DNA from: JAEUPI01 sp046348365
GTDB lineage: Bacteria; Pseudomonadota; Gammaproteobacteria; Burkholderiales; Burkholderiaceae_C
Length of the DNA stretch: 64,000 nt
Assembly (NCBI GenBank): GCA_046348365.1
Contig: JAXMEL010000001.1
Coordinates: 62,001 to 126,000 of the forward strand
Reading direction: 5' to 3'
Part shown: in pieces, positions 19,450 through 28,011 of the stretch
Numbering within the stretch: the stretch's first letter is position 1
Layout of the letters: the number at the start of each line of letters is the position of its first letter
Translations under genes and position numbers: made by a program
Notes under the pieces: model-generated
Databases searched by the model: none
What the model was told of the DNA's origin: nothing
Seen by the model: only the letters and a program-made list of their open reading frames with translations

Positions 19450-20771
19450 CCCCGCCACTGCTCGACGACACCCACGACCCCGCGGCGACAAGCTGGGTCG
19501 CCTCGGCCAACGCGCCGCAGGCCGACTTCCCGCTGCAGAACCTGCCGCTGGCGCGCCTGCGCAGGCGCGGCACCGCCGATGCCTGGCGCGTCGGCGTGGC
19601 CATCGGCGACCAGGTGCTCGACCTCGAGCTCGCGCTGGCGCGATGCCCGTGGCCGCGCGACGCCGAGCCCCTGCTGAAGCCGCTGGCCGAGGGCGACCTG
19701 CTCGCGCTGATGCGCCTCGGTGCCGAGGCGCGCCGCGCGGTGCGCGTCGTGCTGTCGCGCGCGCTGCGCGCGGGCAGCGAGCAGGCGCCGCGGCTCGGGT
19801 CGTGCCTGGTGCCGCAGGCCGAGGTGGAATTCGACCTGCCGTGCCGCATCGGCGACTACACCGATTTCTACACCGGCATCCACCACGCCACCACGGTGGG
19901 CAAGCTGTTCCGCCCCGACAACCCGCTGCTGCCCAACTACAAGTGGGTGCCGATCGGCTACCACGGCCGCGCGTCGTCGATCCGCGTTAGCGGCCACGCG
20001 TTCGCGCGGCCGCGCGGGCAGATCATGTTGCCCGAGGCGCAGGCGCCGGTGTTCGAGCCGTGCCGCCGGCTCGACTACGAGCTGGAGCTCGGCATCTTCG
20101 TCGGCGCCGGCAATGCCGACGGCACGCCGATCCCGATGGCGCGCGCCGAGGACGACTGGTTCGGCATGGTGCTGCTCAACGACTGGTCGGCGCGCGACGT
20201 GCAGGCCTGGGAGTACCAGCCGCTCGGGCCGTTCCTCTCCAAGAGCTTCGCGACCACCATCTCGCCATGGGTCGTCACCCACGAGGCGCTGGCGCCGTAC
20301 CGCCTGCCGTTCACGCGGCCGGCGGGCGACCCGCAGCCGCTGCCGTACCTGGATTCACCGCTCAACCGCGAGGCCGGCGCGATCGACATCACGCTCGAGG
20401 TGTCGCTGCACACCGCGCAGATGCGCGCCGCGGGGTTGCCGCCGCACCGGCTGTCGACCTCGAACTTCCACGACGCGTACTGGACGGTGGCGCAGCTCAT
20501 CGCCCACCACAGCAGCAACGGCTGCAACCTGATGCCCGGCGACCTGCTGGGCACCGGCACGCTGAGCGGCCCGAGGCCGGAGCAGGGCGCCTCGCTGCTC
20601 GAGCTGTCGCACGGCGGCAGGCAGCCGATCACGCTGCCCAACGGCGAGAAGCGCGTCTTCCTTGCCGACGGCGACAGCGTGATCCTGCGCGGCTGGTGCG
20701 CGCGCGAGGGCGCGGCGCGCGTGGGCTTCGGCAGCTGCGTGGCCACGGTGCAGGCGGCGGCCCGAGCCTGA
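19446..20771 (+). CDS. fahA: Fumarylacetoacetase
   Basis: 441 aa, near the usual ~430. Conserved pieces: DYTDFYTGIHHATTVGKLFRP (metal/substrate pocket, near 138-158), IGYHGRASSI, DYELELGIFVG, LLNDWSARDVQAWEYQPLGPF, and GTGTLSGP. It hydrolyses fumarylacetoacetate to fumarate and acetoacetate, the last step of tyrosine/homogentisate breakdown. Homogentisate dioxygenase (hmgA) is not next to it. The start ATG overlaps the SapC stop (ATGA). Confidence 0.93.
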   Translation: MTPPLLDDTHDPAATSWVASANAPQADFPLQNLPLARLRRRGTADAWRVGVAIGDQVLDLELALARCPWPRDAEPLLKPLAEGDLLALMRLGAEARRAVRVVLSRALRAGSEQAPRLGSCLVPQAEVEFDLPCRIGDYTDFYTGIHHATTVGKLFRPDNPLLPNYKWVPIGYHGRASSIRVSGHAFARPRGQIMLPEAQAPVFEPCRRLDYELELGIFVGAGNADGTPIPMARAEDDWFGMVLLNDWSARDVQAWEYQPLGPFLSKSFATTISPWVVTHEALAPYRLPFTRPAGDPQPLPYLDSPLNREAGAIDITLEVSLHTAQMRAAGLPPHRLSTSNFHDAYWTVAQLIAHHSSNGCNLMPGDLLGTGTLSGPRPEQGASLLELSHGGRQPITLPNGEKRVFLADGDSVILRGWCAREGAARVGFGSCVATVQAAARA

Positions 20772-20916
20772 GGCCGCTGCCGGGGCGGCATCGGCGGGAG
20801 AGCCCTCTCATGCCGCCGCGGAATATCTGCTAGTGTCAGCCGGCATCCGCGGCCGCTGCAGCGCGGCCGGAAAATCCCCGCACAACCACGATTCCACAGC
20901 TCCGGAGACTTGCACC

Positions 20917-22083
20917 ATGCGATACCTCGCGCGTCGACACCTCCTGCTGGGCGGCCTGGGCCTCGCGATGGCGAGCGCGCTGCACGCGCAGTCCGACACC
21001 GTCAAGATCGGCCTCATCCTGCCCATGACAGGCCAGCAGGCCAGCACCGGCCGCCAGATCGATGCGGCGGTGAAGCTGTGGATGGCGCAGAACGGCGACA
21101 AGGCCGGCGGCAAGAAGGTCGAGGTCATCGTCAAGGACGACGCCGCGGTGCCCGACACCACGCGCCGCCTGGCGCAGGAGCTGGTGGTCAACGACAAGGT
21201 CGCGGTGATCGCCGGCTTCGGCGTCACGCCGGCGGCGATGGCCACCGCGCCGATCGCCACGCAGAGCAAGACGCCGATGGTCGTGATGGCTGCGGCCACG
21301 TCGGCGATCACCGAGGCGTCGCCGTTCATCGTGCGCACCAGCTTCACGCTGCCGCAGGCGACGCTGGGCATCGCCGAGTGGGCCGCCAAGAACGGCATCA
21401 AGAAGGCGGTGTCGCTGGTGGCCGACTACGGCCCCGGCTTCGACGCCGAGAAGTTCTTCGACGCGCGCTTCACGCTCAACGGCGGCCAGGTGCTCGAGAA
21501 GCTGCGCACGCCGCTGCGCAGCCCCGACTTCGCGCCGGTGCTGCAGAAGGTGCGCGACCTCAAGCCCGATGCCCTCTTCGTGTTCCTGCCGTCGGGGCAG
21601 GGCGCGCAGTTCATGAAGCAGTTCGGCGAGCGCGGGCTCGACAAGGCCGGCGTGCGCCTGATCGCCACCGGCGACGTGACCGACGACGATCAGCTCAACG
21701 ACATGGGCGACGTGGCGCTCGGCGTCGTCAACTCGCACCACTACTCGGCGGCGCACCCGAGCGCGGCGAACAAGAAGTTCGTCGAGGCGTTCGAGAAGGC
21801 CAACAAGTTCCGACCCAACTTCATGGCCGTGGGCGGCTACGACGGCATGCGCGTGATCTACAACGCGCTCGCCGCGACCAAGGGCGCCGGCGGCGAGGCA
21901 CTGCTCAATGCGATGAAGGGCCAGGTCTTCGAGAGCCCGCGCGGCCAGGTGCTGATCGACGCGCAGACGCGCGACATCGTGCAGGACGTGTACATCCGCA
22001 AGGTCGAGCGCAAGGACGGCCAGCTCTGGAACGTCGAGTTCGACGTGCAGAAGGCCGTGAAGGATCCCGGCAAGGCCAAGTGA
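20917..22083 (+). CDS. livK: Branched-chain-type ABC transporter substrate-binding protein
   Basis: 388 aa. Signal peptide ~1-24 (RRHLLLGGLGLAMASALHA, with a weak RR feature), then a Leu/Ile/Val-type type I binding fold: VKIGLILPMTGQQASTGRQ (27-45), a two-lobe layout, and GGYDGMRVIYNAL near 310. A GGAG ribosome-binding site lies 9-12 bases before the ATG. First gene of a five-gene importer; the true substrate may be another amino acid or an acid, since this family is broad in Burkholderiales. Confidence 0.88.
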   Translation: MRYLARRHLLLGGLGLAMASALHAQSDTVKIGLILPMTGQQASTGRQIDAAVKLWMAQNGDKAGGKKVEVIVKDDAAVPDTTRRLAQELVVNDKVAVIAGFGVTPAAMATAPIATQSKTPMVVMAAATSAITEASPFIVRTSFTLPQATLGIAEWAAKNGIKKAVSLVADYGPGFDAEKFFDARFTLNGGQVLEKLRTPLRSPDFAPVLQKVRDLKPDALFVFLPSGQGAQFMKQFGERGLDKAGVRLIATGDVTDDDQLNDMGDVALGVVNSHHYSAAHPSAANKKFVEAFEKANKFRPNFMAVGGYDGMRVIYNALAATKGAGGEALLNAMKGQVFESPRGQVLIDAQTRDIVQDVYIRKVERKDGQLWNVEFDVQKAVKDPGKAK

Positions 22084-22085
22084 TC

Positions 22086-22103
22086 GGCGGCCTCGCGGCC
22101 GCC
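22086..22103 (+). terminator. Intercistronic hairpin after the binding protein
   Basis: GGCGGCC-TCGC-GGCCGCC forms a 7-bp stem with a 4-base loop between the binding protein and the first permease. With no T-run it is more likely an mRNA processing or stabilising element than a full terminator, which would help keep the binding protein in excess. Confidence 0.4.
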
Positions 22104-22114
22104 TGAGTAGCGCC

Positions 22115-22987
22115 ATGCTCACGCTGCTCTTCGACGGCATCGCCTACGGCATGCTGTTGTTCGTGCTCGCGCTCGGCCTGGCCGTGACGATGGGGTTGAT
22201 GAACTTCATCAACCTCGCGCACGGCGCGTTCGCGATGGCCGGCGGCTACATCCTGATCGTGCTGATGCAGCGGCAGGGCTGGCCGTTCCTGGCCTGCCTG
22301 CCGGTGGCGTTCGGGGTCACCGCGCTGGCCGGCGCGGCGCTGGAGCGCACGCTGTACCGGCCCATGTACGCCAAGCCCCACCTCGACCAGGTGCTGTTCT
22401 CGATCGGCCTCGCCTTCATGGCGGTGGCGGCGGTGGACTACTTCGCCGGCTCGTCGCCGCAGACGGTGCACCTGCCGCCGTGGCTGCGCACGCGCTTCGA
22501 GTTCGGCGACGGCGCGTGGCAGCTCGGCATGGGCGCGTATCGCGTGTTCATCATCGTCGTCTGTGTCGTGCTGGCGCTGGCGCTGCAGGCGGTGCTCACG
22601 CGCACGCGCTTCGGCAGCCGGCTGCGCGCGGCGGTGGACGACCCTCGCGTGGCCGCCGGGCTCGGCATCCCGGTCAACCGCGTGTTCGCGCTGACCTTTG
22701 CCTTCGGCTCGGGCCTCGCGGGCCTCGGCGGCGCGCTGGGCGCCGACATCCTGGGCCTGGACCCGACCTTTCCGCTGAAGTACATGGTGTACTTCCTGAT
22801 CGTCTGCGCCGTGGGCGGCACCAGCTCGATCACCGGCCCGCTGGTGGCCGCGCTGGTGCTGGGCATTGCCGACGTGATGGGCAAATACCACCTGCCCAAG
22901 CTCGGCGGCTTCATCGTCTACGTGCTGATGATCGCCATCCTGTTGTGGCGGCCGCAGGGGCTGTTCACGCGAGAGGCGCGGCGGTGA
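22115..22987 (+). CDS. livH: ABC transporter permease, LivH type
   Basis: 290 aa with about eight membrane helices. Family markers: GLMNFINLAHGAFAMAGGY (29-47) and the EAA-like loop with RAAVDDPRVAAGLGI (about 170-184). Inner-membrane half of the channel with LivM. The stop codon shares one base with the livM start. Confidence 0.9.
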   Translation: MLTLLFDGIAYGMLLFVLALGLAVTMGLMNFINLAHGAFAMAGGYILIVLMQRQGWPFLACLPVAFGVTALAGAALERTLYRPMYAKPHLDQVLFSIGLAFMAVAAVDYFAGSSPQTVHLPPWLRTRFEFGDGAWQLGMGAYRVFIIVVCVVLALALQAVLTRTRFGSRLRAAVDDPRVAAGLGIPVNRVFALTFAFGSGLAGLGGALGADILGLDPTFPLKYMVYFLIVCAVGGTSSITGPLVAALVLGIADVMGKYHLPKLGGFIVYVLMIAILLWRPQGLFTREARR

Positions 22988-23940
22988 TGCCGCCACGCCT
23001 GCTCACGCAGGCCGCGCGCTGGCGGCCGTGGGAGATCGCGGTCTGGATCGTGCTGGCCGCCTCGCCGTTCGCGGCCGGCGCGCATGCGGCGCTGATCAAC
23101 GAGATCGCGATCTTCGCGCTGTTCGCGCTGTCGCTGGATCTGATCCTCGGCTATGCCGGCATCGTCTCGCTCGGCCACACCGCCTACTTCGGCGCCGGCG
23201 CCTACGCGGCGGCGCTGTTCGCCAAGCACGTGATGCCCGATCCGCTGGCGGGGCTGGCCGTCGGCGTGGCGGCCGGCGCGGTGCTGGGCCTGCTCACCAG
23301 CCCGATGATCGTGCGCGGCAGCGACCTCACGCGGCTGATGGTCACGATGGGCATCGCACTGGTGCTGCTCGAGCTGGCCAACAAGTTCGACCACATCACC
23401 GGCGGCGTCGACGGCATGCAGGGCCTGGTGATCGGGCCGCTGCTCGGGCGCTTCGAGTTCGACCTCGGCGGCCGCGTGGCGGCGTGCTATTCGCTGCTCG
23501 TGCTGTTCATCGTGTTCGTGCTGCTGCGGCGCATCGTGCACTCGCCGCTGGGCGTGTCGATGCAGGCGCTGCGCGACAACCGGCTGCGCCTGGCGGCGCT
23601 GGGCGCGTCGGTCAACGCGCGGCTGGCGGTGGTGTACACGGTGGGCGCCGCGCTGGCCGGCGCGGCCGGCGCGCTGCTCACGCAGACCACCGGCTTCGTG
23701 TCGCTCGACGTGCTCGAATTCCACCGCAGCGCCGACGTGATGCTGGCGCTGGTGATCGGCGGCACCGGCTGGCTGTGGGGCGGCCCGATCGGCGCCATCG
23801 CCTTCAAGCTGATGCACGACCTGCTGTCGGCCGTGACCACGCAGTACTGGACGTTCTGGATCGGGTTGTTCCTCGTGGTGCTGATGCTGGTGGGCCGCGA
23901 GCGGCTGCTGCGGCCGTGGACGTGGGGGCGGCGGGCATGA
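22987..23940 (+). CDS. livM: ABC transporter permease, LivM type
   Basis: 317 aa with 8-9 membrane helices. LDLILGYAGIVSLGHTAYFGAGAY (about 47-70, named by its ends) and MQALRDNRLRLAALG (coupling loop) mark the LivM family. The ATG at 22987 shares its A with the livH TGA. Works with LivH, LivG, LivF and the binding protein. Confidence 0.9.
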   Translation: MPPRLLTQAARWRPWEIAVWIVLAASPFAAGAHAALINEIAIFALFALSLDLILGYAGIVSLGHTAYFGAGAYAAALFAKHVMPDPLAGLAVGVAAGAVLGLLTSPMIVRGSDLTRLMVTMGIALVLLELANKFDHITGGVDGMQGLVIGPLLGRFEFDLGGRVAACYSLLVLFIVFVLLRRIVHSPLGVSMQALRDNRLRLAALGASVNARLAVVYTVGAALAGAAGALLTQTTGFVSLDVLEFHRSADVMLALVIGGTGWLWGGPIGAIAFKLMHDLLSAVTTQYWTFWIGLFLVVLMLVGRERLLRPWTWGRRA

Positions 23941-24725
23941 CGCAGCTCGGCGACGTGGTGCTCGAAACCCAATCGCTGGTCAAGCGCTTCGGCGGCATCA
24001 CGGCCACCGACCGCGTGTCGCTGCGCATCGAGCGCGGCGCGCGCCATGCGCTGATCGGGCCCAACGGCGCGGGCAAGACCACGCTGATCAACCAGCTCAC
24101 CGGCGTGATCGCGCCCACCGAGGGCCGCGTGCTGCTCGGCGGGCGCGACATCACCACGCTCGCACCGCACCGGCGCGTCGCGCTCGGCCTGGCGCGCACG
24201 TTCCAGATCAACCAGCTGTTCGCCTCGCTGACGCCGCTGCAGAGCCTGGCACTCGCGGTCGGCAACCGCGCCGGCGCCGGCTGGCGCTGGTGGCAGTCGC
24301 TTGGCCGCGACGGCGCGATCGCCGCGCAGTGCGAAGAGTTGCTGCGCCGCTTTCGGCTCGCCGACCTGGCCGAGCGCCCGACGCGCGAGCTGCCGTACGG
24401 CAAGCGCCGCCTGCTCGAAATCGCGCTGGCCGTCGCGCTCGAGCCCAGCGTGCTGCTGCTCGACGAGCCGGCCGCCGGCGTGCCGGGCGCCGAGCGGCGC
24501 GACATCCTCGACACCGTGGCCGCGTTGCCGGCCAGCGTGTCGGTGCTGCTGATCGAGCACGACATGGATCTCGTGTTCAGCTTCGCGAAGTCGATCACCG
24601 TGCTGGTCAACGGCGCCGTGCTCACCGAGGGCACGCCGCAGGCCATCGCCGCCGACGAGCGCGTGCGCGCGGTCTACCTCGGCGAGGATCATCCCCGGCC
24701 GCCCGGAGGCGCGGGCCATGGTTGA
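23937..24725 (+). CDS. livG: ABC transporter ATP-binding protein, LivG type
   Basis: 262 aa. Walker A GPNGAGKTT (about 38-46), Q-loop in LARTFQINQLF, Walker B VLLLDEPAAGVPGAE and a LivG-type H-loop IEHDMDLVF. The signature motif is altered: instead of LSYGQQRRLEIA it reads LPYGKRRLLEIA. The P-Y-G-K change is unusual but the rest is intact. Overlaps livM and livF by four and eight bases. Confidence 0.9.
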   Translation: MTQLGDVVLETQSLVKRFGGITATDRVSLRIERGARHALIGPNGAGKTTLINQLTGVIAPTEGRVLLGGRDITTLAPHRRVALGLARTFQINQLFASLTPLQSLALAVGNRAGAGWRWWQSLGRDGAIAAQCEELLRRFRLADLAERPTRELPYGKRRLLEIALAVALEPSVLLLDEPAAGVPGAERRDILDTVAALPASVSVLLIEHDMDLVFSFAKSITVLVNGAVLTEGTPQAIAADERVRAVYLGEDHPRPPGGAGHG

Positions 24726-25428
24726 GCCGCTGCTCGCGGTCGAGGGCTTGAGCTGCGGCTACGGCGAGGCCGTGGTGCTGAGCAACGTGTCGTTCACGCT
24801 CGGCGCCGGCCGCTCGCTCGCGCTGCTGGGCCGCAACGGCACCGGCAAGACGACGCTGATCGACACGCTCGTCGGCGTCACGCGGCGGCATGCCGGGCGC
24901 ATCGCGCTCGCCGGCCGCGCGCTGCACGAGCTGCCGACCTACGAGCGCGCGGCCGCCGGCATCGGCTGGGTGCCGCAGGAGCGCAACATCTTCAAGTCGC
25001 TCACGGTGGAGGAGAACCTCACCGCCGTCGCGCGCCCCGGCGCGTGGATGCCGCAGCGCGTGTACGAGCTGTTCCCGCGGCTGGCCGAGCGCAAGCGCAA
25101 CCTGGGCCAGCAGCTCTCGGGCGGCGAGCAGCAGATGCTCGCCTTCGGCCGCGCGCTGGTGCTCAACCCCAAGCTGCTGCTGCTCGACGAGCCGCTCGAA
25201 GGGCTGGCGCCGATCATCGTCGTGGAGCTGCTGGCGGCGATCCGCCGCGTGACACGCGAGCAGGGGCTTTCGGCGATCGTGGTCGAGCAGCATCCGCACC
25301 TCGTGCTCGAGGTGACCGACGACGCGATCGTGCTCGACCGCGGCGGCATCGCGCTCGCTGCGACCAGCGTGTCGCTGCTGGAGCATCCCGAGCGGCTCGA
25401 CGAATGGCTCGGCGTCACCGCGCGGTGA
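24718..25428 (+). CDS. livF: ABC transporter ATP-binding protein, LivF type
   Basis: 236 aa. Walker A GRNGTGKTT (about 38-46), WVPQERNIFKSLTVEENL (Q-loop), LSGGEQQMLAFGRAL signature, Walker B LLLLDEPLEGLAP, H-loop region VEQHPH. Second ATPase of the importer. Overlaps livG by eight bases. 54 bases separate it from the MetE-like gene, which has its own AGGAGA ribosome-binding site and could still be in the same transcript. Confidence 0.9.
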   Translation: MVEPLLAVEGLSCGYGEAVVLSNVSFTLGAGRSLALLGRNGTGKTTLIDTLVGVTRRHAGRIALAGRALHELPTYERAAAGIGWVPQERNIFKSLTVEENLTAVARPGAWMPQRVYELFPRLAERKRNLGQQLSGGEQQMLAFGRALVLNPKLLLLDEPLEGLAPIIVVELLAAIRRVTREQGLSAIVVEQHPHLVLEVTDDAIVLDRGGIALAATSVSLLEHPERLDEWLGVTAR

Positions 25429-25482
25429 GCAACGTCCGCGCGCCCCGGGGCTTAACATTGTTCGATTGATCAGGAGACAGGC

Positions 25483-26601
25483 ATGACCGCACGCACCACG
25501 CCCCCGTTCCGCGCCGACCACGTGGGCAGCTTTCTGCGCCCAAAGTACTTGCTCGACGCACGCGAGCAGTTCTTCGTCAAGAAGTCGATCACCGCCGCGC
25601 AGCTGCGCGAGGTGGAAGACAAGGCGATCACCGAGATCGTGAAGTTCCAGCAGGACGTGGGGCTGAAGTCGATCACCGACGGCGAGTTCCGCCGCACCTA
25701 CTTCCACATCGACTTCCTCGAGCAGCTCGGCGGCGTGAAGACCGACATCCCGGTCACCGTGAAGAAGCCCGACGGCACCGAGGAGCTGGCGCCGCCGGTG
25801 ATCCGCGTGATCGACAAGGTGCGGCATGCGAAGAACATCCAGCTCGCCGACTTCCAGTACCTGAAGAAGCAGATCGCGCCGGGCATGACGCCCAAGGTCA
25901 CGATTCCGAGTCCGACGATGCTGCACTTCCGCGGCGGGCGCGGCGGCATCAGCAAGGATGCCTATCCCGAGCTGGAGCCCACGTTTTACGACGACGTAGC
26001 CCGCGCCTACGGCGACGAGTTGAAGAGCCTGGCCGACGCCGGCTGCCGCTACGTGCAGATGGACGACACCAACATGGCGTACCTGTGCGACGAGAAGATG
26101 CGCGAGGCCGCGCGCCAGCGCGGCGACGATCCCAACGAGCTGCCGCACCGCTACGCCAAGTTCATCAACAAGGTCGTGGCGCACAAGCCCGCGGGCATGA
26201 CGCTGGCGATGCACCTGTGCCGCGGCAATTTCAAGAGCACGTTTGCCGCGCAGGGCAACTACGAGCCGGTGGCCGAGGCGCTGCTGGCCGAGATGAACCT
26301 CGACGCCTTCTTCCTCGAATACGACGACGACCGCTCGGGCGACTTCAGGCCGCTGCGCTTCCTCAAGCCCGGCAAGATCGTGGTGCTGGGCCTGGTGACC
26401 ACCAAGTTCGGTCAGCTCGAGAAGAAGGAAGATCTGAAGCGCCGCATCGACGAGGCAGCCAAGTACGTGCCGCTCGATCAGCTGTGCCTGAGCCCGCAAT
26501 GCGGCTTCTCGAGCACGGTGCACGGCAACAACATCGCGGTGGAAGACCAGCGCCGGAAGCTCGCGCTGGTGATCGAGACGGCCCACGAAGTGTGGGGTTA
26601 G
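25483..26601 (+). CDS. MetE C-terminal-domain-like methyltransferase (type 1)
   Basis: 372 aa, about half of MetE: only the catalytic TIM barrel, no N-terminal barrel. Starts with RADHVGSFLRP, the substrate-binding opening. The zinc ligands of the family are conserved: H244 and C246 (MHLCRGN), E279 (FFLEYDDD) and C340 (SPQCGF). Related to Bacillus YxjG/YxjH. It should transfer or remove a methyl group using zinc-activated thiol chemistry; the methyl donor is unknown, as MetE core proteins can use donors other than methyl-THF-polyglutamate. Sits between the Liv-type importer and an enoyl-CoA hydratase, so a catabolic demethylase or a C-S lyase role is possible. Confidence 0.8.
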   Translation: MTARTTPPFRADHVGSFLRPKYLLDAREQFFVKKSITAAQLREVEDKAITEIVKFQQDVGLKSITDGEFRRTYFHIDFLEQLGGVKTDIPVTVKKPDGTEELAPPVIRVIDKVRHAKNIQLADFQYLKKQIAPGMTPKVTIPSPTMLHFRGGRGGISKDAYPELEPTFYDDVARAYGDELKSLADAGCRYVQMDDTNMAYLCDEKMREAARQRGDDPNELPHRYAKFINKVVAHKPAGMTLAMHLCRGNFKSTFAAQGNYEPVAEALLAEMNLDAFFLEYDDDRSGDFRPLRFLKPGKIVVLGLVTTKFGQLEKKEDLKRRIDEAAKYVPLDQLCLSPQCGFSSTVHGNNIAVEDQRRKLALVIETAHEVWG

Positions 26602-26629
26602 GCGTTAGACGCCACACCCGGAGACGACC

Positions 26630-27409
26630 ATGCCCGACGAATCGCTCGTGCTCGTGGCCACGCAAGGCCCGGTGCGCACGCTCACGCTGAACCGCCCCGC
26701 GGCGCTCAACAGCTTCACCGGCACCATGCATCGCGAGCTGCGCGCCGCGCTCGATGCCGCAGCGGCAGACGCCGGCGTGCGCTGCCTCGTGATCACCGGC
26801 GCCGGCCGCGGCTTCTGCGCCGGCCAGGACCTCAACGACGCCGACTTGGGCACCGACGTGGGCGGCGTGGTCGAGCGCATCTACAAGCCGCTGGCGCTGC
26901 GCATCCGCTCGATGCCGGTGCCGGTGATCGCGATGGTCAACGGCGTGGCCGCAGGCGCCGGCGCCAACTTCGCGCTCGGCTGCGACCTGGTGATGGCTGC
27001 GCGCTCGGCGAGCTTCATCCAGGCGTTCTCGAAGATCGCGCTGATCCCCGATTGCGGTGGCACCTGGCTGCTGCCGCGGCTGGTGGGTCGTGCGCGCGCG
27101 CTGGGCCTGGCGATGACCGGCGAGAAGCTCTCAGCCGAGGAGGCCGAGCGCATCGGCCTGATCTGGCGCTGCGTCGACGATGCGGCGCTGGCCGAACAGA
27201 CGATGGCGCTCGCGCAGCGGCTGGCGGCGTTGCCGGTCAAGGCGCTGGCCGACACGCGGCGCGTGCTCGACGAGGCGATGATGATCTCGTATGCCGACGC
27301 GCTGTCGCTCGAAGCGCGCGCGCAGGCCGCACTCGGCGCGGCGGGCGACTTCCGCGAAGGCGTGGCCGCCTTCCTCGAGAAGCGCGCCGCCAAGTTCTCC
27401 GACCGATGA
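26630..27409 (+). CDS. Enoyl-CoA hydratase/isomerase, PaaG-like
   Basis: 259 aa crotonase fold. Oxyanion-hole pieces are GAGRGFCAGQDLND (about 62-75) and NGVAAGAGANFALGCDLV (about 104-121); IALIPDCGGTWLLPRLVG follows. The pattern GFCAGQDL and the aspartate in PDCGGT match PaaG (ring 1,2-epoxyphenylacetyl-CoA isomerase). With no other paa genes near, a general enoyl-CoA isomerase is equally possible. ATG preceded by CCGGAGACG ribosome-binding site. Confidence 0.82.
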   Translation: MPDESLVLVATQGPVRTLTLNRPAALNSFTGTMHRELRAALDAAAADAGVRCLVITGAGRGFCAGQDLNDADLGTDVGGVVERIYKPLALRIRSMPVPVIAMVNGVAAGAGANFALGCDLVMAARSASFIQAFSKIALIPDCGGTWLLPRLVGRARALGLAMTGEKLSAEEAERIGLIWRCVDDAALAEQTMALAQRLAALPVKALADTRRVLDEAMMISYADALSLEARAQAALGAAGDFREGVAAFLEKRAAKFSDR

Positions 27410-27447
27410 AGCGGCGCCGTCTGCTGCAGGCCGCGATCCCGACGTGA
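27406..27447 (+). other. 13-codon remnant-like ORF
   Basis: ATG overlapping the previous stop (ATGA) reads MKRRRLLQAAIPT then TGA. It looks like the opening of a signal peptide (as in Bug or other binding proteins) cut short. No continuation in other frames. It could be chance. Confidence 0.25.
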
Positions 27448-27480
27448 CGCGCGGCATGGCGCGCGGCACGACGCACGGGT

Positions 27481-27496
27481 GCCGGCGCGCGCCGGC
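27481..27496. terminator. 16-bp perfect palindrome between convergent genes
   Basis: GCCGGCGCGCGCCGGC lies just past the enoyl-CoA hydratase gene and next to the stop codon of the small minus-strand gene. Possible bidirectional terminator element; no T-run on either side. Confidence 0.3.
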
Positions 27497-27694
27497 TCAG
27501 TGCCGTCGCGATGGCGCTTCGACCGTCCGGCGCGTGGTGAGGTAGACCTCGGCCGCTTCTTCGGGCGGCAGCTCGGAGGTGGTGTCCCAGGCTTTGGTGG
27601 CGTGGCGCACGGCGTCGAGCGGCATCACACCGGGGCGCAGCACGATCACACGGGTGGCGAAGCGTTCGATCCAGGACGCTATGGGTTGCGACAC
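27497..27694 (-). CDS. Small conserved-looking hypothetical protein
   Basis: 65 aa from the GTG at 27694, which has a good GAAGGAG ribosome-binding site eight bases upstream. Opens (M)SQPIASWIERFATRVIVLRPG and contains DAVRHATKAWDTTSELPPEEAAEVYL, a compact helical protein with no membrane segment. The frame is open further upstream to 27751 but that part is an Arg-rich run without a ribosome-binding site. Function unknown. The 149 bases between it and the next gene contain nothing I can call. Confidence 0.55.
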   Translation of the reverse strand: MSQPIASWIERFATRVIVLRPGVMPLDAVRHATKAWDTTSELPPEEAAEVYLTTRRTVEAPSRRH

Positions 27695-27843
27695 AAGCGG
27701 CTCCTTCAATCGTCTCGCCCGCCGCCGCGCGGGGCGGCGGCGGGGCGGCAAGAGTAAGGCGTTCGGCCCGCTTCGGCACGCCGCGTTCGATCAGGTTCGT
27801 GTCGAGTTGTGAGCGAAGCCGTTGCGCGGCTCGCCTGTCGCCC

Positions 27844-28011
27844 TCACGCCACGGATGCCGGCTCGCGATCGTCGCAAACGGTGTCGCACAGCCCGCCATG
27901 CGGAAGCAGCGCGTAGCCCGGTTTCAAGCCGTTGCGCTGCCACCCTGTGCGGATGTACAGCTGCTCGGCGTCGCTGGCCGAGCCGATGCGGCGGATCTGC
28001 ACGTCGGACAT
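27844..28011 (-). CDS. 55-aa protein coupled to a MetE-like gene
   Basis: Starts MSDVQIRRIGSASDAEQLYI; the ATG shares its A with the stop codon of the MetE-like gene (TGATG), a strong sign of translational coupling. 55 residues with two cysteines in GGLCDTVCDD, which together with the histidine in LLPHGG could bind a metal. No membrane segment. Not recognised; a role with the methyltransferase is inferred only from the coupling. Confidence 0.5.
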   Translation of the reverse strand: MSDVQIRRIGSASDAEQLYIRTGWQRNGLKPGYALLPHGGLCDTVCDDREPASVA

